NCBI RefSeq assembly: GCF_037153975.1
Contig: NZ_JBBAYJ010000001.1
Location: 62,001 to 126,000 of the forward strand
DNA: 64,000 nt
Direction of reading: 5' to 3'
Source: Aquipuribacter sp. SD81
GTDB taxonomy: Bacteria > Actinomycetota > Actinomycetes > Actinomycetales > JBBAYJ01
In this document: piece by piece, positions 28,854-38,336 of the stretch
How positions within the stretch are numbered: the stretch's first letter is position 1
Layout: each line of letters begins with the position of its first letter
Position numbers and translations under genes: made by a program
Notes under the pieces: generated by a model
Databases searched by the model: none
Seen by the model: only the letters and a program-made list of their open reading frames with translations
Told to the model about the DNA's origin: nothing

Positions 28854-30458
28854 GTGAGCGCCGCCGCGGGGACGACCGAGCCCGCCGTCGGCGACCGGCG
28901 CGGCCTGCCGCAGTGGGTGGCCGCGCTCGTCGTGTTCACGACGTCCGCGGCCGTGCTCGTCCTCGAGATCCTCGCGGCCCGGCTGCTCGCCCCCTACGTC
29001 GGGGACTCGCTGCGCACCTACACCGCGATCATCGGCGTCGTGCTCGCGGGCATCGCCGCGGGCTCCTGGTGGGGCGGGCGCTGGGCGGACACCCACGACC
29101 CGCGCCGGCTGCTCGGTCCGGTGGTGACCGGGGGCGGCCTGCTCGGCCTCGCCGTGGTCCCGCTCGTCGCGTGGGCGGGGGAGGCGCTGCGCGGCACCGG
29201 CGCCGCCGGCACCGTCCTCGTGACGGCGCTGGCGTTCCTCGCGCCGGCCCTGCTGCTGACCGCGGCCACGCCGCTCGTCGTCAAGCTGCGCCTCGCGGAC
29301 CTCGACGAGACCGGCCGGGTCGTCGGGCACCTGTCGGCCGTGGGCACCGCGGGCGCGCTCACGGGCACCTTCGCCACCGGCTTCGTCCTCGTCGCCGCAC
29401 TGCCCACGCGCGTCGTCGTCGTGCTGACCGGCAGCGCCATGGTGGTGCTCGGGCTCGCGCTCGCCCTCGCGCTGCGGGACCGCTCCGGTGCGACGGCCGT
29501 GGCCCGGGACCGCGGCGGCGCGGCCGTCGTGGCCGTGGTCGCGGTCGCCGCCTCGGGCCTCGCGGGGGCGGGGCTCGCGGTCGGGTCGCCGTGCGAGCGG
29601 GAGACGCCGTACTACTGCGTGTCCGTCACGTCGGAGACGACCGCGGACGGGCGGGAGGTGCAGGTGCTCGTGCTCGACTCCCTGCGCCACTCCGCCGTCG
29701 ACCCCGACGACCCCGAGCACCTGCACTTCCGCTACACGCGGCTCGTGGGGGCCGTGCTCGCGTCGCGGCCGGAGGGGCCCCTCGACGTCGTCCACGTGGG
29801 TGCGGGCGGGTTCACCCTGCCGCGCTGGCTCGAGGCGACCAGGCCCGGCAGCCGCTCGACCGTGCTGGAGATCGACCCGGCGCTGGAGGACGTCGCGCGC
29901 GAACGGCTCGGCTGGGACGCGCCGGCGTCTACCAGGGTGGTGACGGGCGACGCGCGGCTCACGCTGGAGGCGCTGCCCGACGACTCCGCCGACGTCGTCG
30001 TCGGCGACGCCTTCGGTGACCTCGCGGTGCCGTGGCACCTCGCGACGGCCGAGTTCGCCACCGGCGTGCGCGACGTGCTCCGGCCGGACGGGGTCTACGT
30101 GCTCAACGTCATCGACCACGGCGAGCAGCGGCTCGCGCGCGCCGAGGCCGCGACGCTCGCCGGCGTCTTCGACCACGTCGGCGTGCTGGCGGGTGAGGCC
30201 CGGCTCGCGCGCGAGGAGGGGGGCAACACGGTGCTGGTGGCCTCGCAGTCACCGCTGGACACGACCGCGGTCGAGGCGGCGCTGTCACGCCTCGACGAGG
30301 CCGGTCCGGGGAGCGAGCGGACGGGCGGCGGCGGTGAGCGCCTGGTGACGGGCGAACCGTTCTGGCGCTGGGTGGGCGCTGCGCCGGTGCTGCGCGACGA
30401 CCACGCCCCGGTCGACCAGCTCCTCACCCCCTACGACCCGCCCGCGCCGGCGTCGTAG
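28854..30458 (+). CDS. Membrane-fused spermidine synthase-like protein
   Basis: The 534-residue protein has an N-terminal half with about seven membrane helices (from VVFTTSAAVLVLEILAARLL to VVAVVAVAASGLAGAGL) and a C-terminal Rossmann domain like spermidine synthase: VVHVGAGGFTLPRWLE, STVLEIDPALEDVARE, VVTGDARLTLEALPDDSADV and VGDAFGDLAVPWHL. Such fused proteins are common in actinomycetes and lack proof of polyamine synthesis. The Asp that serves as catalytic base in true spermidine synthases aligns with the Asp in VVGDAF. The start codon is either GTG 28848 or, preferred, 28854. It sits between groEL and whiB3, where several actinomycetes carry unrelated genes. Confidence 0.8.
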   Translation: MSAAAGTTEPAVGDRRGLPQWVAALVVFTTSAAVLVLEILAARLLAPYVGDSLRTYTAIIGVVLAGIAAGSWWGGRWADTHDPRRLLGPVVTGGGLLGLAVVPLVAWAGEALRGTGAAGTVLVTALAFLAPALLLTAATPLVVKLRLADLDETGRVVGHLSAVGTAGALTGTFATGFVLVAALPTRVVVVLTGSAMVVLGLALALALRDRSGATAVARDRGGAAVVAVVAVAASGLAGAGLAVGSPCERETPYYCVSVTSETTADGREVQVLVLDSLRHSAVDPDDPEHLHFRYTRLVGAVLASRPEGPLDVVHVGAGGFTLPRWLEATRPGSRSTVLEIDPALEDVARERLGWDAPASTRVVTGDARLTLEALPDDSADVVVGDAFGDLAVPWHLATAEFATGVRDVLRPDGVYVLNVIDHGEQRLARAEAATLAGVFDHVGVLAGEARLAREEGGNTVLVASQSPLDTTAVEAALSRLDEAGPGSERTGGGGERLVTGEPFWRWVGAAPVLRDDHAPVDQLLTPYDPPAPAS

Positions 30459-30517
30459 CCGGCGGGGCCTCGGCGGCAGGAGGTCCGGGTCAGTGCGACC
30501 CGGGCGGAGGGGCTCGT

Positions 30518-30814
30518 TCAGCCGGCGGCGGCCAGACGGCGCGAACGGGAGTAGACGGCCTCGCGCTCGTCCTCGGTCATGCCACCCCACACCCCGTACG
30601 GCTCGCGGACGGCCAGCGCGTGCTCACGGCACTGCTGCACCACCGGGCACGCCTGGCAGATGGCGACGGCGGCGGCGTCGCGGTTGCGCCGCGCGGGCCC
30701 GCGCTCGCCCTCGGGGTGGAAGAACAGCGAGGTCTCGGCGCCTCGGCACGCGCCCTCGAGCTGCCAGTCCCAGAGCTCGGCCACGGGGCCGGGCAGTCGC
30801 GAGATCTCGGCCAT
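30518..30814 (-). CDS. whiB3: WhiB-family iron-sulfur transcription factor (WhiB3/WhiD type)
   Basis: WhiB proteins bind a 4Fe-4S cluster and act with the main sigma factor as redox- or NO-sensitive regulators. The 98-residue protein has the four cluster cysteines Cys23, Cys53, Cys56 and Cys62 and the turn GVWGG. The start MAEISRLPGPVAELWDWQLE and FFHPEGERG are near-identical to what is known of WhiD of Streptomyces and WhiB3 of Mycobacterium, which sets the subfamily apart from WhiB1 and WhiB2. ATG 30814 has AGGAGGAA upstream. The place beside groEL and in front of bldM and sigD matches those genomes. In those species it affects sporulation or redox balance and virulence lipids. Confidence 0.93.
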   Translation of the reverse strand: MAEISRLPGPVAELWDWQLEGACRGAETSLFFHPEGERGPARRNRDAAAVAICQACPVVQQCREHALAVREPYGVWGGMTEDEREAVYSRSRRLAAAG

Positions 30815-30884
30815 GGGTTCCTCCTGCGTCTGCGGTTCGTCTGCGGTGCGGTGCCCCGTCCTCGGGGTCCCGGCTGCTGGTGTG

Positions 30885-30914
30885 AACCTAGCAACCGCGC
30901 CAGAGGTTGTTCAA
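30885..30914 (-). promoter_or_regulatory. Promoter of whiB3
   Basis: On the minus strand TTGAAC (30909-30914) and TAGGTT (30885-30890) are 18 bases apart. The leader would be about 65 bases. The -35 overlaps the first GTTGTTC repeat. Confidence 0.65.
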
Positions 30915-30976
30915 GGGCCGTTCCCGAGTTGTTCGTAGGTGGTTCGAGAGCAGACGGCTCGGTGCAGGGGTTGTTC
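30906..30976. repeat. Three GTTGTTC direct repeats
   Basis: Copies at 30906-30912, 30928-30934 and 30970-30976, with start spacings of 22 and 42 bases, near two and four helical turns. Copy one covers the whiB3 -35. Possible binding sites for a regulator of the divergent pair. Confidence 0.5.
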
Positions 30977-31098
30977 CGCAGCGCTTCGCGACCTGGTCCC
31001 ACTCACCTCATGCCCCGTCCGGGTGAGACCCAACCCTCCTGAAGCCCACGAATCGCGCCGAAACCGCTCCTGCGTGTGCGATCAAGCCGGGGGGTCGC

Positions 31099-31104
31099 CA
31101 CAAT
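31099..31104 (+). promoter_or_regulatory. Possible -10 element of the MerR/B12 gene
   Basis: CACAAT ends six bases before ATG 31111, the same spacing as the leaderless starts elsewhere, but it lacks the usual T at position one. Confidence 0.35.
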
Positions 31105-31110
31105 CGCGCC

Positions 31111-32421
31111 ATGGCCGAGGCTCCTGCGGGTCGGCAGGGCGGCGACGTCGTCCCCCGACCCATGCTCACCGTCGCGGCGGTGGCCCGACGTCTCGGGGTG
31201 GCCCCGGCGACGCTGCGCACCTGGGACCGCCGCTACGGCCTGGGCCCCTCCGAGCACACCGCCGGCTCGCACCGCCGCTACTCCGCGACCGACGTGGGGC
31301 GGCTCATGGTCATGCGACGGCTCACCCTCGAGGGTGTCCCGCCGGCCGAGGCCGCCGGCATCGCGCGCACCAGCGAGGTGCCCGACGACCTGGGACTGGC
31401 CAGCGTCACCGCCATCGCCGGGCGACCCGTCCCCGTGGGCGGGCCGAGCGCCTCGACGTCGCCTCCCGTGGGGGAGGACGTCTGGCCCGTGTCCCGGGCG
31501 GCGGTCGCCGCGCCGCGCCGCGCCCCCGGTGACGACCACCCCACCGGGGCGGGCGCCGCGCGTCCCGACGGGGGCGACCGCAGCGGGGCGTCGTCGGACC
31601 CGCACGGCCTGAGCGGGCTCCTGCGCGACCTCGACGAACCGGCCGGCGGCCCGCTCGACGACACCGTCCTCCTTGACGGCCTCGACGAGCTCGACGAGCT
31701 CGACGGCTCCGACGCACCCCTCGGGCGCGCCGCGGGCAGCAGCACGGCGCCGCGCGGTCGCGCGCCGCTGGGCGACGGACCCGCCGTGGCGCAGGTCGTG
31801 TCGCTCCCCGACGGCTCCCCGGCCGTGCGCGGCCTCACCCGGGCGGCCGCGACCCTCGACTCGCACGAGTGCGTGCGGCTCGTGCGTCAGCACATCGAGC
31901 GCCACGGGACGGTGCGGACGTGGGAGCACCTCGTGGCCCCGGTCCTCGTCGCGCTCGGCCGGCGCTGGCACGACACGGGCGCCGGCATCGAGGTCGAGCA
32001 CGTGCTGACCGAGAGCGTCCTGCAGTGCCTGCGCGGCGTGGCCGCCGGTCTGCGGCACCCGCGCAACTCCCGGCCCGTCCTGCTCGCCGCGGCGGAGGAG
32101 GAGCAGCACGGTCTGCCGCTGCACGTCCTCACGGCGGCGCTGGCCGAGCGCGGCGTCGCCTGCCGCCTGCTCGGCGTCAGGGTGCCGCGGGCGGCGCTGG
32201 CCGCCGCGGTGCGGCGGAGCGGCCCGGCCGTCGTGCTCGTGTACGCGCAGCTGCGGGTGCGCGACCCGGAGCAGCTCCGTGAGCTGCCCCGGCTGCGACC
32301 GAGCCCGCTGCTCCTGCTCGGCGGTCCCGGCTGGGCGGGCGCGGACACGCCCCCGGGGGCGGAGCACGTCGCGGACCTCGAGGGCGCGGCCGAGCGGATC
32401 GTCACCGCCGTCGGCGCCTGA
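31111..32421 (+). CDS. MerR-type regulator with cobalamin-binding domain (CarH/LitR-like)
   Basis: The 436-residue protein has a MerR DNA-binding domain at about 17-85 (LTVAAVARRLGVAPATLRTW, GSHRRYSATDVGRL). It is followed by a 130-residue acidic, Pro/Asp-rich linker and a C-terminal B12-binding module. The module keeps the residues that define light-sensing CarH proteins: tryptophan 286, nine residues, then Glu296-His297 (Wx9EH), and an ExH motif at Glu331-Gln-His333 where CarH holds the cobalt through histidine. In Thermus and Myxococcus CarH, adenosylcobalamin makes a tetramer that represses carotenoid genes in the dark and falls apart in light. Here the neighbours are whiB3 and bldM, not carotenoid genes, so targets may be developmental or redox genes. 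The unusually long linker is odd for the family. Confidence 0.82.
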   Translation: MAEAPAGRQGGDVVPRPMLTVAAVARRLGVAPATLRTWDRRYGLGPSEHTAGSHRRYSATDVGRLMVMRRLTLEGVPPAEAAGIARTSEVPDDLGLASVTAIAGRPVPVGGPSASTSPPVGEDVWPVSRAAVAAPRRAPGDDHPTGAGAARPDGGDRSGASSDPHGLSGLLRDLDEPAGGPLDDTVLLDGLDELDELDGSDAPLGRAAGSSTAPRGRAPLGDGPAVAQVVSLPDGSPAVRGLTRAAATLDSHECVRLVRQHIERHGTVRTWEHLVAPVLVALGRRWHDTGAGIEVEHVLTESVLQCLRGVAAGLRHPRNSRPVLLAAAEEEQHGLPLHVLTAALAERGVACRLLGVRVPRAALAAAVRRSGPAVVLVYAQLRVRDPEQLRELPRLRPSPLLLLGGPGWAGADTPPGAEHVADLEGAAERIVTAVGA

Positions 32422-32521
32422 GCCCCGCGCGTCCGCGACCCGAGGCCCCTCAACCCGCCGCTCCCACCTGCCGATAGGGGTTCGGGAGCGCCCAACCGGG
32501 GCGCCCGAGAAGGGAGCCCTC

Positions 32522-33133
32522 GTGGCCACGGTCCTCGTCGTCGACGACACGCCCATCGTGCGTGAGCAGCTGCGCCGTGCCGTCGGCGGGCTGCCCGGCA
32601 TCACGCGCGTCGTCGGTGCCGCCTCGGGCGAGGAGGCCCTGTCGCGGTGGCCCGTGGAGCGCCCCAGCGTCGTGCTCCTCGACGTCCGCATGCCCGGCAT
32701 CGGTGGTGTGGAGACCGCCAAGCGGCTCCTCACCCGCCACCCCGAGGCCAACGTGCTCATGACGACGATGGCCGAGGACGCCGACGGCCTCGCCCGTGCC
32801 ATCGCGGCGGGTGCTCGTGGCTACGTCGTGAAGGACGCCAGCCCCGAGGAGCTGTCGCTCGCCCTCGCCGCCGCCCTCAGCGAGGCGACGCGTCGCCAGG
32901 TCCCCGCGCAGTCGCGCGGCCGCGCCGGGGGCAGCGCCGTGCAGCTGACCGAGCGCGAGGTGCAGGTGCTCGACGGCATGAGCCGCGGCTGCAGCAACGC
33001 CGCCATCGGCCGCGAGCTGTTCCTGTCCGAGGACACCATCAAGACCCACGCCCGCCGGCTGTTCCGCAAGCTCGACGCCGCCGACCGCGCGCAGGCGGTC
33101 GCCACCGGCTTCCGGCTCGGCCTGGTGCGCTGA
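32522..33133 (+). CDS. bldM: BldM-like response regulator (LuxR/NarL family)
   Basis: A 203-residue regulator with an N-terminal receiver domain (Asp8-Asp9, phosphorylation-site Asp54 in VVLLDVRMPG, Lys103) and a LuxR-type DNA-binding domain (LTEREVQVLDGMSRGCSNAA, ELFLSEDTIKTHARRLF). The last part is close to Streptomyces BldM, which also lies next to whiD and sigD. BldM is an orphan regulator with no partner kinase gene beside it; here too none is seen. In Streptomyces it governs aerial growth and sporulation, alone or with WhiI, so in this organism it may control other stress genes. GTG 32522 follows AAGGGAG; a GCGCCC/GGGCGC hairpin (32488-32504) lies in the leader. Confidence 0.9.
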   Translation: MATVLVVDDTPIVREQLRRAVGGLPGITRVVGAASGEEALSRWPVERPSVVLLDVRMPGIGGVETAKRLLTRHPEANVLMTTMAEDADGLARAIAAGARGYVVKDASPEELSLALAAALSEATRRQVPAQSRGRAGGSAVQLTEREVQVLDGMSRGCSNAAIGRELFLSEDTIKTHARRLFRKLDAADRAQAVATGFRLGLVR

Positions 33134-33325
33134 GCCCGGGCGTTAGGCTGCACCCTGCCCGGCGCGGTCGACGCGGTCGGGCGGCACCGGGACGGGGACT
33201 GGTATGGACGGACGAGCCGCGCGGCCTCGCACGAGGCCCGGGCGCGACGGCGCGGCGCGCCGCGCGACCGTCCCGTGCGCGGGCCGCCGCGACCACCGGC
33301 TGTAACGACGAGGTCTCGTCGCGCG

Positions 33326-33969
33326 ATGTCGCAGCAGGACACCACCCTCACCGCCCCGGACGACGGGCGCAGCCTCTGGTCGCGCCTCGTGGCCCGTGCG
33401 GTGGCGGGGGAGCCCGATGCAGTCGAGACCCTGGTCGCGGGTGTCCGGCAGCGCGTCCACCGCTACTGCCGGGCGCGGTTGCGGGGCTACCCCGGCGCCG
33501 AGCAGGCCGCGGACGACGTGGCCCAGGAGGTGTGCGTCGCCGTGCTGACGGCCCTGCCGCACTACGAGGACACGGGGCGCCCCTTCGAGGCGTTCGTGTT
33601 CCGGGTGGCCGGGTTCAAGGTCGCGGACGCGCAGCGCCAGGCCCTCGGGCGCGAGCAGCCCGTCGGGGACCTGCCCGACTCCGAGAGCGACGCGCTGGCC
33701 GACAGCCCGGAGCGCAGCGCCGTGGTGGCGAGCGAGGCCGACCGGGTGACACGGCTCATGGAGCGGCTGCCCGGTCAGCAGCGGGAGGTCCTCGTGCTGC
33801 GCGTGGCCGTCGGCATGTCGACCGACGAGACCGCCGCCGCGCTCGGGATGTCGCCGGGCGCCGTGCGCGTCACGCAGCACCGCGCCCTCGCGCGGCTGCG
33901 GGTCTTGGTCGAGGACACCGAGGAGGCACGTGCCGGTGCCGGTGCCCGGGGAGCCGCGGGAGGCCGCAG

Positions 33970-33973
<4 letters not shown>
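33326..33973 (+). CDS. sigD: ECF-type RNA polymerase sigma factor SigD-like
   Basis: A 215-residue group 4 (ECF) sigma factor. Region 2 is seen in VRQRVHRYCRARLRGYPGAE and DDVAQEVCVAVLTALPHY, region 4 in LMERLPGQQREVLVLRVAVG and STDETAAALGMSPGAVRVTQ. The place before an RsdA-type anti-sigma gene and guaB is that of SigD of Mycobacterium (Rv3414c) and Streptomyces. The ATG at 33326 is used because the 17 codons upstream are Arg/Pro-rich and not family-like, but no strong ribosome binding site supports it. The stop overlaps the anti-sigma start in GTGA. Confidence 0.88.
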
Positions 33974-37148
<3,175 letters not shown>

Positions 37149-37187
37149 GACACGGCAGGCCCGTCGGGCCGGGACCGCCCGTCCCGT

Positions 37188-37193
37188 TAGGGT
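37188..37193 (+). promoter_or_regulatory. -10 element of guaB3 (leaderless)
   Basis: TAGGGT ends six bases before the GTG at 37200. Confidence 0.55.
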
Positions 37194-37199
37194 TCCGGC

Positions 37200-38321
37200 G
37201 TGAACGAGCTCGAGATCGGCCGTGCCAAGCGGGGCCGCCGCGCCTACTCCCTCGACGACGTCGCGATCGTGCCGTCCCGCCGCACCCGCGACCCCGAGGA
37301 CGTGTCGACGGCCTGGCAGATCGACGCCTACCGCTTCGAGCTCCCGCTGCTCGCCGCGCCGATGGACTCCGTCATGAGCCCGGCGACGGCCGTGGCCGTG
37401 GGCCGCCACGGTGGTCTCGGGGTGCTCGACCTCGAGGGCGTGTGGACCCGGTACGAGGACCCCGAGCCGCTTCTCGCCGAGATCGCGACGCTCGACCCCG
37501 CCGCCGCCACGGCGCGCATGCAGGAGATCTACGCCGCCCCCGTCCGGCCCGACCTCATCACGCAGCGCCTCGCCGAGGTCCGCGCCGCCGGGGTCACGGT
37601 CGCGGGCTCCCTCACCCCGCAGCGCACGCAGGAGCTGTGGCAGACGGTCGTGGCCGCGGGCGTCGACCTGTTCGTCATCCGCGGCACGACGGTGTCCGCC
37701 GAGCACGTGTCGGCCAACAGCGAGCCGCTCAACCTCAAGCGCTTCATCTACGAGCTCGACGTGCCCGTCATCGTGGGGGGCGCCGCGACCTACACCGCGG
37801 CCCTGCACCTCATGCGCACCGGCGCGGCGGGCGTCCTCGTCGGCTTCGGCGGCGGCGCCGCCCACACGACGCGGCAGACGCTCGGCATCCACGCACCCAT
37901 GGCGAGCGCCGTCGCCGACGTGGCGGCCGCGCGCCGCGACTACCTCGACGAGTCCGGCGGGCGCTACGTGCACGTCATCGCCGACGGCGGCCTCGGCCGC
38001 AGCGGCGCGGTCGTCAACGCCGTGGCGTGCGGCGCGGACGCCGTCATGCTCGGCACCGCCCTCGCCCGCGCGGAGGAGGCCCCGGGCCGGGGCTGGCACT
38101 GGGGGCCGGAGGCGCACCACCCCGTGCTGCCGCGCGGGGAGCGGGTGCACGTCGGGACGGTCGCGCCGCTGGCGGAGATCCTGCTCGGCCCGGGTCGCAG
38201 CGCGGACGGCACGAGCAACCTCTTCGGCGCCCTGCGTCGGGCGATGGCGACGACGGGCTACCTCGACCTCAAGGAGTTCCAGCGGGTAGAGGTCGTCGTG
38301 TCGCCGTACCGGCCGGGCTGA
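37200..38321 (+). CDS. guaB3: GuaB3 family IMP dehydrogenase-related protein
   Basis: GuaB3 proteins look like IMPDH without CBS domains; some from cyanobacteria have been reported to act as GMP reductases. The 373-residue protein starts MNELEIGRAKRGRRAYSLDD, has ELPLLAAPMDSVMSP, IADGGLGRSGAVVNAVACG and GYLDLKEFQRVEVVV. In the loop that holds the catalytic cysteine in IMPDH and GMP reductase, this protein has GGGAAHTTRQTLGI, with threonines 223-224 and no cysteine. The Mycobacterium GuaB3 also lacks it. So it is probably not a classical IMPDH; the function is open. It follows guaB by 51 bases and probably has its own leaderless promoter. Confidence 0.92.
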   Translation: MNELEIGRAKRGRRAYSLDDVAIVPSRRTRDPEDVSTAWQIDAYRFELPLLAAPMDSVMSPATAVAVGRHGGLGVLDLEGVWTRYEDPEPLLAEIATLDPAAATARMQEIYAAPVRPDLITQRLAEVRAAGVTVAGSLTPQRTQELWQTVVAAGVDLFVIRGTTVSAEHVSANSEPLNLKRFIYELDVPVIVGGAATYTAALHLMRTGAAGVLVGFGGGAAHTTRQTLGIHAPMASAVADVAAARRDYLDESGGRYVHVIADGGLGRSGAVVNAVACGADAVMLGTALARAEEAPGRGWHWGPEAHHPVLPRGERVHVGTVAPLAEILLGPGRSADGTSNLFGALRRAMATTGYLDLKEFQRVEVVVSPYRPG

Positions 38322-38336
38322 CCCCGCCCGACGCGC

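Larger units (their letters stand above)
30815..31110. other. Divergent regulatory region between whiB3 and the B12-binding MerR gene
   Basis: This 296-base region holds the whiB3 leader and promoter, three GTTGTTC direct repeats and the probable start of the MerR-type gene. I see no small gene in it. An imperfect CTCACC/GGTGAG hairpin lies near 31005-31032. Confidence 0.6.
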
